Below are positions 53,230 through 61,992 of a stretch of 64,000 bases of DNA, in pieces. The stretch lies in the NCBI RefSeq assembly GCF_002894645.1, contig NZ_NCQY01000020.1:303474-367473 (forward strand). The letters run 5' to 3'. This stretch comes from Salinibacter altiplanensis (GTDB lineage Bacteria > Bacteroidota > Rhodothermia > Rhodothermales > Salinibacteraceae). The translations under genes were made by a program, and so were the position numbers. Position 1 is the stretch's first letter. Each line of letters starts with the position of its first letter. Under the pieces are notes generated by a model that was given only the letters and a program-made list of their open reading frames with translations, ran no database searches and had not been told where the DNA came from.

Positions 53230-53906
53230 AGAAACGCCGAACGTCGGATGAAGAGAGCAGTGGTGCAGCCTTCCGGGAAACCATCTGTATATGGCGGCGT
53301 TCCGATTTTCGAATGCCACCTTGTCTCCTGGCTTTCTGCCAAGTCTCCTCCCGTGCCCGGTTCTCTACGGATCGGAGGCACCGGGAATGGTTCTCACCAG
53401 CGTGGAGATGCACTACGCCCTCACGTCGATTTACGGGTGCTGGCGGCTGCTGGCCCTCGTATGAGTCATGTCAGTCTGAGAGGAGCACCGAGGAGCGGAG
53501 GACTGTTTGCTCCCACTTCTTCGGGCTGAGCTGAAGGCACATCATCGGCGGCACGGGTCCTGCGGGAAGGCTGTGATGGACAGGGGACATCCGTTTTGAT
53601 GTTGGTCCCACTGCTGACCTCCAACCGTGCAATTCAGCGGGACGGCGTCGAGTGCTCTCCCCTCTGGAGATTCTCGTCCGGCCGTAAGCAGCATCCCCGC
53701 GTGCTGAGTTGGTCCTTGGCCCTGCGCACGCTGGGGGCCCCGAGGCCGAACTGTCTCCTCGAAGGCCCCGAGAGGGGAAGGCCCACTGAGCTTGTGGGAT
53801 GCCTGGTGTTCAGGGGCGGCACGTTGTCGCCACCGCATTGCGTATTGGCAGGCACGCTCCGTTGGAGCGGGGCTTGTCGGCTTCATCACTCACCGAAGAA
53901 CCGATC
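53230..53906. other. Divergent intergenic region, hydrolase / rho
   Basis: About 680 bases (590 if the longer hydrolase start is used) without a clear gene. A TCTCC-CCTCT-GGAGA hairpin lies at 53656-53670 and a GGCCCCGAG direct repeat near 53740 and 53765. A long untranslated leader for rho, which often autoregulates, is possible but not shown. Confidence 0.45.
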
Positions 53907-55028
53907 ATGTCAGAAAAGGACAACGATTCATTTCGGAGGCTCCTCGAACTCATCGGCGAAAAGAAGTACGGCTTCATGCGCGAGCTGCGGCCGGACCTGC
54001 CGAAGGATGAGGACGATCCCTTCATGCCGCCACCGCTCATCGGCAAGTTTAATCTTCGCGACGGGGTTGTCATCGAGGGCGACCTGAAGCCAGGCCGCAA
54101 GGGGGGCATGCAGGTTGGGTGGATTGATACCGTGATGGGACTGCCCCCGGAAGAGTGGGCCCAGCTCAAGGATTTCGAGCAGGGAGCGAGCGTGTACCCG
54201 GACGAAAAGCTGGACCTGATTACCGGAACCGGCGACGAGTCGATGCGGGTGCTCGACCTGGTTGCGCCGCTGGGGAAGGGGCAGCGGGCCCTGATTGTGT
54301 CGCCCCCTCGAGCCGGAAAGACGGTGTTGCTAAAAGACATCGCGGCGGGCGTTACGGAGAACCACCCGGAGGTCGAACTCGTCTCGCTACTGGTGGATGA
54401 GCGGCCCGAGGAGGTGACCGACTTCCGCCGCACGACGGAGGCGCAGGTATTTGCCTCCTCCAACGATCGTGGAGAAGACAACCACGTTCGCGTGTCGACC
54501 CTGGCGATGGAGCATGCGAAGCGGCTCGTCGAGACCGGGAAGGACGTTGTCGTTCTGCTCGACTCGCTCACTCGTCTCGGGCGCACCTTCAACCTGTGGG
54601 TGGACGGCAGCGGCCGGACGTTGTCTGGGGGCCTGGACGCGGAGGCGCTCAAGGTGCCGCGCCAGATTTTCGGGTCGGCGCGCAACATTGAGGGGGGCGG
54701 CTCACTGACCATCATTGCGACCGCGCTGGTCGACACCGGAAGCCGGATGGACGAGGTCATCTTCGAGGAGTTCAAGGGCACAGGCAACTCCGAGATCGTG
54801 CTCGACCGCGAGATGGCCGACAAGCGCATCTTCCCGGCCGTCAACCTCCGCGAGAGTGGAACCCGGAACGAGGAGCGGCTCCTGGGCGAGGTGCGGCGCA
54901 AGAAGCACAACCAGCTGTTCCGAGCGCTCAACTCGCGGGCCCCGATCGAGGCGATGCAGGCCCTGCTTCGGCACCTGCGCAACAGCCCGTCCAACGCCCA
55001 CCTGCTGAACGAGCTCGTTCCTGAGTAG
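53907..55028 (+). CDS. rho: Transcription termination factor Rho, compact form
   Basis: A 373-residue hexameric RNA helicase-type terminator. It begins almost directly with the cold-shock-like RNA-binding domain (KKYGFMRE, GKFNLRDGVVIEGDL) and lacks the N-terminal roughly 45-residue helical domain of E. coli Rho. The ATPase core has P-loop SPPRAGKTVLL, LLVDERPEEVTDF, LLDSLTRLGRTFN and EEFKGTGNSE. Several Lys of E. coli Rho (P-loop PPKAGK, Q-loop ASGK, R-loop GSKMD) are Arg here. Many Bacteroidota Rho proteins are much longer, so this may be a lineage variant or a second copy. Confidence 0.92.
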   Translation: MSEKDNDSFRRLLELIGEKKYGFMRELRPDLPKDEDDPFMPPPLIGKFNLRDGVVIEGDLKPGRKGGMQVGWIDTVMGLPPEEWAQLKDFEQGASVYPDEKLDLITGTGDESMRVLDLVAPLGKGQRALIVSPPRAGKTVLLKDIAAGVTENHPEVELVSLLVDERPEEVTDFRRTTEAQVFASSNDRGEDNHVRVSTLAMEHAKRLVETGKDVVVLLDSLTRLGRTFNLWVDGSGRTLSGGLDAEALKVPRQIFGSARNIEGGGSLTIIATALVDTGSRMDEVIFEEFKGTGNSEIVLDREMADKRIFPAVNLRESGTRNEERLLGEVRRKKHNQLFRALNSRAPIEAMQALLRHLRNSPSNAHLLNELVPE

Positions 55029-55164
55029 CCAGGGACGCACCGGCGGGGCGGAGGAGCGAGGCTGGTCCGCCGACACGGGCAGAATGCATCGTGGCTGACA
55101 GTTATAAACGTGGGGGGGAACGTGTCTGGGGAGTACACAAACTCTCGTCCTGTGTCTGCTTCCC

Positions 55165-55944
55165 ATGGCGTCCCCCGACTCTGCCCCTGACGCTTCCGCC
55201 GAGGGCCCGTCGTCCCCTGAGGGATCGGAAGAACCCGCCCTGCTGTACCACGTGCCGATCCACGAGTGGGATGAGTCCGATCAGCCGCGCGAAAAGCTGC
55301 TGACGCACGGGCCCACCGTTCTCTCCGACGCAGAGGTGCTGGCACTTCTGCTCGGGTCGGGCACCCGTACCAACGACGGCCCCGTCTCTGCCGTCGAGCT
55401 TGGGCGCGCCCTGCTCCAGTTGTACGGCTCGCTGCACGAGGTCTCGCAGCGCAAGCCGAAGGAGTTGACGCGCACGCAGGGCGTGGGGCCGGCCAAGGCC
55501 ACCAAGCTGGCCGCTGCGTTTGAGGCCGGGCGTCGCGTTGAGTCCCAACGCCAGCAGGACGACCGCGTGCAGGTGACCTGCCCCACCGACGTGGCGGACG
55601 TGTACGGCCCGCTCCTGTGTGATCTGGATAAGGAAGTGTTTAAGGTCGTTCACCTCAACACGGCCAATGTCATCATTGGCAACTACACCGTGAGCGAGGG
55701 CGGCCTCTCCTCCAGCGTCGTGGAGCCGCGCGGGGTCTTTGAGCAGGCGATCCTCGACGACGCGGCCGCCGTTATCTGTCTCCACAACCACCCCTCCGGA
55801 AACCCCGAGCCCAGTCGCGAGGACATCCGCATCACCCGGCAGCTCGCCGAGGCCGGCAACACGATGGGCATTCCGGTACACGACCACCTGATCATCGCTG
55901 GCACCCAGCACACGTCGTTGGCGGAGCGCGGCGTCATTGGATAG
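55165..55944 (+). CDS. radC: RadC-family JAB-domain DNA repair protein
   Basis: A 259-residue protein: an acidic Ser/Pro-rich start, an HhH-like domain (REKLLTHGPTVLSDAEVLAL, TRTQGVGPAKATKLAAAFE) and a JAMM metalloprotease-like domain with HNHPSGNPEPSREDI and the upstream Glu in SEGGLSSSVVEPR. RadC has been linked to repair and recombination, but the biochemical role is unsettled. ATG 55165. It is followed by an S23-type gene after a short AT-rich junction. Confidence 0.94.
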   Translation: MASPDSAPDASAEGPSSPEGSEEPALLYHVPIHEWDESDQPREKLLTHGPTVLSDAEVLALLLGSGTRTNDGPVSAVELGRALLQLYGSLHEVSQRKPKELTRTQGVGPAKATKLAAAFEAGRRVESQRQQDDRVQVTCPTDVADVYGPLLCDLDKEVFKVVHLNTANVIIGNYTVSEGGLSSSVVEPRGVFEQAILDDAAAVICLHNHPSGNPEPSREDIRITRQLAEAGNTMGIPVHDHLIIAGTQHTSLAERGVIG

Positions 55945-55946
55945 AC

Positions 55947-56430
55947 GATCATTGGTCATCTATGCATTTCTTCATTTGTTCATTCAAATGGAAAGATGGG
56001 CCAATGAGCGATGATCTCTCGCCGGAGGACTTGGAAGATCGCCTCATCGACTTTGCGGTGCGAGTTGGGAAGGTGGCGGATGCACTGCCGGATACAAGAA
56101 TGGGACGACACGTAGCAGATCAAATTGTGCGGAGTGGGACCTCGCCGGCGCCGAACTATTCGGAGGGCTGTGCTGCAGAAAGTCGCCGCGATTTTGCCCA
56201 CAAGCTCAGCATCGGTCTCAAAGAGTTGCGTGAGACCAAAACCTGGCTCCGGTTTATCCGAAAGGCCGACCTGCTTCCTGCGCACCGGCTCTCCGACATT
56301 ACCGACGAAGCCGACCAGCTCTGTGCCATCCTCTCCAAATCGATTCACACGGCCCGAACCGGAGGACGGCGCTCGTGAGGAAGGAGGTGGGGGAAAGCTA
56401 CTCTGCTTGGGCTTCGGCTCGCCAATGATC
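55947..56430. repeat. Inverted 9-bp repeats flanking the S23-type gene
   Basis: GATCATTGG (55947-55955), three bases after the radC stop, and CCAATGATC (56422-56430), 44 bases after the S23 stop, are perfect inverted copies. The DNA next to both is AT-richer than the neighbourhood. They could mark the ends of an inserted cassette, although 9 bp is short. Confidence 0.45.
56004..56378 (+). CDS. Four-helix-bundle protein (S23 / rRNA intervening-sequence family)
   Basis: About 124 residues, predicted all-helical. DLEDRLIDFAVRVGKVADAL, RHVADQIVRSGTSPAPNYSE, SRRDFAHKLSIGLKELRETK and WLRFIRKADL match the bacterial four-helix-bundle protein family, first noticed as ORFs in 23S rRNA intervening sequences. 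The family often occurs as a stand-alone, mobile-looking gene; function unknown. The frame opens at 55962, but ATG 56004 fits the family. It sits between radC and glyS, flanked by inverted repeats. Confidence 0.88.
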   Translation: MSDDLSPEDLEDRLIDFAVRVGKVADALPDTRMGRHVADQIVRSGTSPAPNYSEGCAAESRRDFAHKLSIGLKELRETKTWLRFIRKADLLPAHRLSDITDEADQLCAILSKSIHTARTGGRRS

Positions 56431-56531
56431 AATGAACAATGGCGGGCGCCCGTTGCATCCAGCAAAGACGGTTGATACCTTTCCGTTCTAGTCCTGTCTC
56501 CGCGCGCACTCACCGATTGCCCACCGACTCC

Positions 56532-57971
56532 ATGAGCGACGACCTGTTCGACACCATCGTCTCCCTCTCCAAACAACGCGGCTTCATCGTGCAGTCGTCG
56601 GAGATCTACGGCGGCCTCAGCGCCACCTACGACTACGGCCCGATGGGCGTCGAGCTGAAGCGCAACGTGAAGGAGAAGTGGTGGCAGTCGATGGTCTACC
56701 AGAACGACGACATCGTGGGGCTGGATGCCTCCATCATGATGCACCCGGAGACGTGGGATGCGTCCGGGCACACAGAGGCCTTCAATGACCCACTTATTGA
56801 CGACAGGGCCTCCGGCCACCGCTACCGCGCCGACGAACTGATTGAGGACTACATCCGGGACCTGCGCGAAGAGGGCGAAGAGGAGCACGCCAAGGAGGTC
56901 CATGAGCGGCTGGTGGAGGCGCTCAACGCGGGCGACGAGATGAACGACGCGCTCCACGACATCGTCATGGATGAAGAGATTCCGGCGCCCGAGTCCGGCG
57001 CGTTCGACTGGACGGACGTGCGCCAGTTCAACCTCATGTTCGAGACGGAGATGGGGCCGGTGGACGGGCAAACGGTGTTTCTGCGGCCCGAAACGGCGCA
57101 GGGCATCTTCGTAAACTTCCACAACGCCCGCGAGCCGGCGCGCCTCCACGTCCCGTTCGGGGTCGCCCAGATCGGCAAGGCGTTCCGCAATGAGATCGTG
57201 GCCCGCCAGTTCGTCTTCCGCATGCGGGAGTTCGAGCAGATGGAGATGCAGTACTTCGTGAAGCCGGGCACCGAGCTCGACTGGTACGAACAGTGGAAGG
57301 AGCGCCGAATGGCGTGGCACGAGAGCCTCGGCATCGACCCGTCGAACCTCCGCTTCCACGAGCACGACCAGCTCTCGCACTACGCCAACGCGGCGGTCGA
57401 CATTCAGTACGACTTCCCGATCGGGTGGAAGGAGCTGGAAGGCATCCACTCCCGGACCGACTACGACCTGAGCCGGCACGAGGAGTACTCGGGCAAGAAG
57501 ATGTCGTACTACGACCCGTGGGAGGAGGAGCGCTACACGCCGTACGTCGTGGAGACCTCCACGGGCCTCGACCGGACGCTCTTCATGGTGCTCTGTGACG
57601 CCTACTACGAGGAGGAGGTAAAGGGCGACACGCGCTCGGTGCTGCAGTTCCACCCCGAGGTGGCACCCGTCCGCGCCGGCATCTTCCCGCTTACGGACAA
57701 GGAGGGCCTGCCGGACATTGCCCGCGACATCGAGGCCGACCTGAACCAGCACTTCAACGTCCGCTACGACGACCGCGGCTCGATGGGCAAGCGCTACCGC
57801 CGTCAGGACGAGGCGGGCACGCCCTTCTGCATCACCGTCGACTTTGACACGCTCGACGACCAGACGGTGACGGTCCGCGACCGGGACACGATGGAGCAGG
57901 ACCGCGTGGCGATCGACCAGCTCGCCACCTACATCTTCGACCAGACCCGGACCTGGGAGGCGAAGAGATAG
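56532..57971 (+). CDS. glyS: Glycine--tRNA ligase, dimeric class II
   Basis: A 479-residue alpha2-type glycyl-tRNA synthetase, the form shared with archaea, eukaryotes and many Bacteroidota. IVSLSKQRGFIVQSSEIYGG, TYDYGPMGVELKRNVKEKWW, FNLMFETEMGP, FLRPETAQGIFVNF, VARQFVFRMREFEQMEMQYF, ETSTGLDRTLFMVLCDAY and the anticodon-binding C-terminus (EVAPVRAGIFPLTDKEGLPD) are standard. The gene symbol follows common use for this form. No T-box leader is seen upstream. Confidence 0.96.
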   Translation: MSDDLFDTIVSLSKQRGFIVQSSEIYGGLSATYDYGPMGVELKRNVKEKWWQSMVYQNDDIVGLDASIMMHPETWDASGHTEAFNDPLIDDRASGHRYRADELIEDYIRDLREEGEEEHAKEVHERLVEALNAGDEMNDALHDIVMDEEIPAPESGAFDWTDVRQFNLMFETEMGPVDGQTVFLRPETAQGIFVNFHNAREPARLHVPFGVAQIGKAFRNEIVARQFVFRMREFEQMEMQYFVKPGTELDWYEQWKERRMAWHESLGIDPSNLRFHEHDQLSHYANAAVDIQYDFPIGWKELEGIHSRTDYDLSRHEEYSGKKMSYYDPWEEERYTPYVVETSTGLDRTLFMVLCDAYYEEEVKGDTRSVLQFHPEVAPVRAGIFPLTDKEGLPDIARDIEADLNQHFNVRYDDRGSMGKRYRRQDEAGTPFCITVDFDTLDDQTVTVRDRDTMEQDRVAIDQLATYIFDQTRTWEAKR

Positions 57972-58015
57972 ACTCTCAGAAGACGGCGCGCGGCACCTCC
58001 AGACGCGAGAGCGCT

Positions 58016-59200
58016 TCAGCGGACGCCCCCTTCGGTTTCCAGCACATCGATCCGTTCCGGAGAGTAGCCAAGCTGCTCATGGAGGATTGTGGCGGTGTGC
58101 TCGGCGTAGCGGGGCGGTGGGCGGAGCGACGTAGAACCGTCGTTGGAGTGTGGAAAGGCCACCTGCCGGAGTCCGGGCGGGCCGTCGTCCGGGGCGAGGA
58201 CCATCGCGCCGGCTGCGGGCTGCTCAGAGACAGCGGGCATGTCGCGCACGGTTCCGACCGGCACGCCGCGTTCGTGGAGCTCTGCCAGAAGGGCATCGTG
58301 GTCGAACTGCTGAATCTGGTCCGCCAGTAGGGCATGCAGTGCGTCGCGGTGGGCCACGCGGTCGGCATTCGTGGCGAACCGTGGCTCGTCCGCCAGGTCG
58401 GGCCGCCCGAGCACGTCGCAGAGGGCCGCAAATTGGGGGTCGGTGCCCACCGCCAGCACGACGGACGGACCGTCGGCGGTCTCGTACGGCGTGCCGTAGG
58501 GGGCAATGTTTGGGTGCGCCGAGCCCATGCGCTGCGGGCTGTGGCCGGCCACGAGCCAGTTGGTGGCCTGGTTGGCGAGGCCGCTTACCGCTGCCTGGAA
58601 GAGCGACACCGGCACGTACGCGCCGCCCCCGCCCTGCTCGCGGTTCAGGAGCGCCACCAGCAGTCCCTCCTTGAGCTGGTGTGCCGCCAGCACGTCCATG
58701 AGGGCCACCGGCAACTTCGTCGGCGGGCCGTCCGCGGGGCCGTTCATGTGCATGAAGCCGCTCTCGGCCTGGATGACGGCGTCGTAGCCGGCGCGCTCCC
58801 GGTCGGGGCCGTAGCCGGTGACGTGTCCGTAAACGAGATCGGGGCTGAGGCTGGATAGTGTCTCGTAGTCGGCCCCCAGTGCCTCCGCCGTGCCGGGCCG
58901 GTAGCTGGCGAGCACCACGTCGGCGTCCTCCGCCAGCTCGTGCAGGAGCGTCCGCCCCGCCTCCGTCGACAGGTCGAGGGCAATCGACTGCTTCCCGTGG
59001 TTGCAGCAGCAGAAGTAGGCCGATCGGTCTTCGCGCCCATTGCCTTCGACGTTTGGCGCGTGCCACTGGCGGGTTACGTCGCCGTCTGTGCGGGGATTTT
59101 CGACCTTGAGCACCGTCGCCCCCAGCTCGGCGAAAAACTGGCCGACGCTGGGGCCGGCAAGGACGGAGGCAAGTTCCAGAACGACGAGATCATCGAGCAC
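58016..59200 (-). CDS. CaiB/BaiF family CoA transferase
   Basis: About 394 residues, class III CoA transferase. VLELASVLAGPSVGQFFAEL, KVENPRTDGDVTRQW, NHGKQSIALDLSTEAGRTLL, ADVVLASYRPGTAEALGADY and YGHVTGYGPDRERAGYDAVI (with the catalytic Asp in GYD) are family features. It moves CoA between carboxylic acids; the substrate is unknown. GTG 59200 is chosen because the longer frame to 59377 would overlap the divergent methyltransferase gene. Confidence 0.92.
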   Translation of the reverse strand: MLDDLVVLELASVLAGPSVGQFFAELGATVLKVENPRTDGDVTRQWHAPNVEGNGREDRSAYFCCCNHGKQSIALDLSTEAGRTLLHELAEDADVVLASYRPGTAEALGADYETLSSLSPDLVYGHVTGYGPDRERAGYDAVIQAESGFMHMNGPADGPPTKLPVALMDVLAAHQLKEGLLVALLNREQGGGGAYVPVSLFQAAVSGLANQATNWLVAGHSPQRMGSAHPNIAPYGTPYETADGPSVVLAVGTDPQFAALCDVLGRPDLADEPRFATNADRVAHRDALHALLADQIQQFDHDALLAELHERGVPVGTVRDMPAVSEQPAAGAMVLAPDDGPPGLRQVAFPHSNDGSTSLRPPPRYAEHTATILHEQLGYSPERIDVLETEGGVR

Positions 59201-59316
59201 GGGGGAAGTGTATCTTGGAAGAAGTGTGATCGGGCCACCCGGAGGCGCGCCACGGCGAACAATTGGCCTCCTTTGAATTGAAAGTGCCCTGCTGAGTTCG
59301 ATCAAGCCGGCACGAC

Positions 59317-59997
59317 GTGCCCCGCGATATGCCCACGGATCCCACGGATCTTCCGCCGCCGCCCCGAACATGGGCACGCTGGTGGAATCGGACCCGGTAT
59401 CGGCTCTATGCGCCGGTCTATGACGCGCTTGCGTGGCCGATGGAGCGCGGGCGGCGGCGGGCCATCGAGTGGCTCGATCCAGCTCCGAACGCCCGCATTT
59501 TGCTTTCCGGATGCGGCACTGGACTGGACCTCAGGTATTTGTCCCCCGAAACGCCCATCACAGCCCTCGACGCGGTGCCGGCGATGGTGCGTCGTACAGA
59601 GGCGCGGGCACGGACGCTCGGATTAACAGTCGATGCCCACGTCGGGGACGCGCACGCACTCCCCTTTGAGGAGGACGCGTTCGACGTCGTCCTGCTCCAT
59701 CTGCTGCTGTCGGTGCTCCCGGATCCGGAGGCGGTTCTGGCCGAGGCGGCCCGCGTGCTGGCCCCGGGTGGGCGCGTCTCGATCTACGACAAATTTCTGC
59801 CGCCAGACACGTCGCCCTCGTTGCCGCGCCGGGCGCTCAATCCAGCGGCCCGGGTGCTCGTCTCGGACTTCAACCGGCGGCTGCGGCCGATGCTTGCGGG
59901 GACGGACCTCCACCTCGTGGCGCACCGGGACGCCGGACTTTGGGGGCTGTATACGGCCTCCGTCGTGCGTCTAGGCCCTGGGGGACAGGGGGGCTGA
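59317..59997 (+). CDS. Class I SAM-dependent methyltransferase
   Basis: A 226-residue methyltransferase, UbiE/type 11-like. RYRLYAPVYDALAWPMERGR, the SAM motif ILLSGCGTGLDLRYL, ITALDAVPAMVRRTEARA, DAHALPFEEDAFDVVLLHLL and VLAPGGRVSIYDKFLPPD are clear. The substrate (lipid, quinone or other) cannot be read. GTG 59317 and ATG 59329 are both possible starts. It is divergent from the CoA transferase. Confidence 0.88.
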   Translation: MPRDMPTDPTDLPPPPRTWARWWNRTRYRLYAPVYDALAWPMERGRRRAIEWLDPAPNARILLSGCGTGLDLRYLSPETPITALDAVPAMVRRTEARARTLGLTVDAHVGDAHALPFEEDAFDVVLLHLLLSVLPDPEAVLAEAARVLAPGGRVSIYDKFLPPDTSPSLPRRALNPAARVLVSDFNRRLRPMLAGTDLHLVAHRDAGLWGLYTASVVRLGPGGQGG

Positions 59998-60219
59998 GAA
60001 TCTGGAAGGGCGGTCCACCGGCTTCAGAGCGGCGTCAGAGGGACGTGCGGGGGAGGGAGGTCGCCAAACAGAAAGGCCCTGGTCGGACAGTGATCCTCTG
60101 TCCTACGATGTCCTCGGGGGACCGCCGACAGATCTTGCAGAATGGGAAGAGTTTCGGAGAATCGGGGGAGGCTGGAGGCGGTATAACAGTCGCACTTACG
60201 CCAGTCCGTCTTTCTATCC

Positions 60220-61701
60220 ATGCCGTCACGCACGCACGTTGTCTGGTACAAACGGGACCTGCGGGTCGGTGACCATCGTCCTCTTGCGGAGGCCGCCGAC
60301 CGGGGACCGGTGTTGCCCCTCTACGTGGCGGAGCCGTCCATTGCGGCGGGGGCGGACTACCACCCACGCCACTGGACCCTGATCCGCGAGGCCCTCATCG
60401 AACTCCGGGCCCGTCTTGCGAAGCGAGGGCAGCCGCTAGTCGTGCGCTGTGGCGAGATGCCGGACGTCCTCGAATCGCTGCGGGCGGCCGTTGGCCCTCT
60501 TCGGCTCTGGGCCCACGAAGAAACCGGCAATCAGCGCACGTTCGCACGGGATCGACGTGTGCGCGACTGGGCCCGCGTCCACGAGGTCCCGTTCACGGAG
60601 GTGCCGAGCCGGGGCGTTGTGCGCGGGCCGCACGACCGTGACGAATGGGCCGACCAGTGGGCGTCGTTCATGAATCGGCCGCTCGTGCACCCGCCCGATG
60701 CGCTCCAACCGATCGACAACGTAGAGCCCGGGTCCATGCCGTCCCACGCCGACCTGGGCCTCCGGCCGTCGACCGCCGCCCTTCAGCGGATTGGGGAGGC
60801 GGAGGCCCACCGGACCCTCGACTCGTTCCTTCGCGAACGGGGGCGCACCTACCGCCGGGCCATGTCGCGCCCGGCCCCCGCGCAGACGGAGTGCTCGCGG
60901 ATCTCGGTGCACCTGGCCTACGGCACGATTAGCCTGCGGCGGGTGGTCTATGAGCTGCGACGCCGGCAGGAGGAGCTCCAGGGACAGAGGGGCCCGGCCG
61001 CCGTGGCACGACGCAAAGGACTGAGCAGCTTCGACAGCCGCCTGCACTGGCACAGCCACTTCACGCAGAAGCTGGAGGACGCTCCCCGGATCGAGAACGA
61101 GAGCTACATCCCCGCCTTCGACAATCTTCGCGCCGACGACTGGGACCCGGCGCTCTACGACACATGGCTTCACGGCCGCACGGGCTTTCCCATGGTCGAC
61201 GCCTGCATGCGCTGCCTCCGCACCACGGGCTGGCTCAACTTCCGCATGCGGGCGATGCTCTGCTCGTTCGCGGCCTACGACTGCTGGCTCGACTGGCGCC
61301 GCTTTGCGCCTCCCTACGGCGGCCTCATGGCCGACTACGTGCCGGGGATCCATTACCCGCAGGTGCAGATGCAGTCCGGAACCACCGGCATCAATCGCGT
61401 CCGCATCTACAATCCCGTGAAGCAAGGCAGGGAGCAGGACCCCGACGGCACGTTCATTCGGCGCTGGGTCCCGGAGCTGGCCTCCCTTGAGACGACTGCG
61501 TATGTCCATGCGCCCTGGAAGATGTCGCCCATCGAGCAGCGCGCCGCCGGGTGTGTGGTGGGCAAGGACTACCCGGAGCGGGTCGTGGACCACAACGACG
61601 CCTACCACCACGCCCAGGACGCCATCCACGCACTTCGGCAACGGCCCGAAATCCAGGCGCAGGCCGACACGGTGCTGGAGCAGCACGGAAGTCGGGCCTG
61701 A
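60220..61701 (+). CDS. Cryptochrome/photolyase family protein
   Basis: A 493-residue flavoprotein with the N-terminal photolyase domain (VVWYKRDLRVGDHRPLAEAA, IREALIELRARLAKRGQPLV) and the C-terminal FAD-binding helical domain. Typical are FDSRLHWHSHF, YDTWLHGRTGFPMVDACMRC, TTGWLNFRMRAMLCSFAAYD, PGIHYPQVQMQSG and RIYNPVKQGREQDPDGTFIR. It probably repairs UV photoproducts or senses light. The WHSHF and YPQVQMQSG stretches differ from classical E. coli PhrB, so I leave the subfamily open. A TATAAC lies at 60182-60187 upstream. Confidence 0.9.
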   Translation: MPSRTHVVWYKRDLRVGDHRPLAEAADRGPVLPLYVAEPSIAAGADYHPRHWTLIREALIELRARLAKRGQPLVVRCGEMPDVLESLRAAVGPLRLWAHEETGNQRTFARDRRVRDWARVHEVPFTEVPSRGVVRGPHDRDEWADQWASFMNRPLVHPPDALQPIDNVEPGSMPSHADLGLRPSTAALQRIGEAEAHRTLDSFLRERGRTYRRAMSRPAPAQTECSRISVHLAYGTISLRRVVYELRRRQEELQGQRGPAAVARRKGLSSFDSRLHWHSHFTQKLEDAPRIENESYIPAFDNLRADDWDPALYDTWLHGRTGFPMVDACMRCLRTTGWLNFRMRAMLCSFAAYDCWLDWRRFAPPYGGLMADYVPGIHYPQVQMQSGTTGINRVRIYNPVKQGREQDPDGTFIRRWVPELASLETTAYVHAPWKMSPIEQRAAGCVVGKDYPERVVDHNDAYHHAQDAIHALRQRPEIQAQADTVLEQHGSRA

Positions 61702-61868
61702 GAAGCGGTCGGCCGGAATGGGGCATCTCCGGAGAGCGAGAAGCTGAAGTCTGTGTAACGGACAGGAACCCAAACAGCCCCCGAAGATAGCTGAAGGTAG
61801 TCTTCTCAAATTACCCCTGCCCCAATGCTCACCCGCCTGCACATGTACTGTTGTTGCTGCCCGTCCTC

Positions 61869-61904
61869 TCGTGTGTGAGCCGCGTGTCGTGTGTGAGCCG
61901 CGTG
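61869..61904 (+). repeat. Tandem 18-bp repeat
   Basis: TCGTGTGTGAGCCGCGTG occurs twice head-to-tail (61869-61886 and 61887-61904) in the leader of the ATP-grasp gene, just before the terminator at 61930. Confidence 0.85.
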
Positions 61905-61929
61905 GTCAACGGTCGGCACTGCTGCCTCT

Positions 61930-61962
61930 GCCCACCGGTTCTGCCGGGGGCTTTTTTAGTTT
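61930..61962 (+). terminator. Strong intrinsic terminator or attenuator
   Basis: GCCC-a-CCGG (61930-61938) pairs with CCGGGGGC (61944-61951) with a single bulge and loop TTCTG, followed by TTTTTT and AGTTTTG. It lies 229 bases after the photolyase stop but only 31 bases before the ATP-grasp start, so it could end the photolyase transcript or attenuate the ATP-grasp gene. Confidence 0.85.
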
Positions 61963-61992
61963 TGTTCCCTTCGACGAGCCATCGCCCACGTC

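Noticed and set aside
53645-53670. GAGTGCTC near 53650 as half of a CIRCE operator.
   Set aside because: The other arm (TTAGCACTC) is absent nine bases upstream, and the downstream gene is rho, not a chaperone.
56379-56531. T-box leader upstream of glyS.
   Set aside because: No T-box consensus (TGGnACCGCG) or terminator is present; the stretch is short and shows only the repeat arm.
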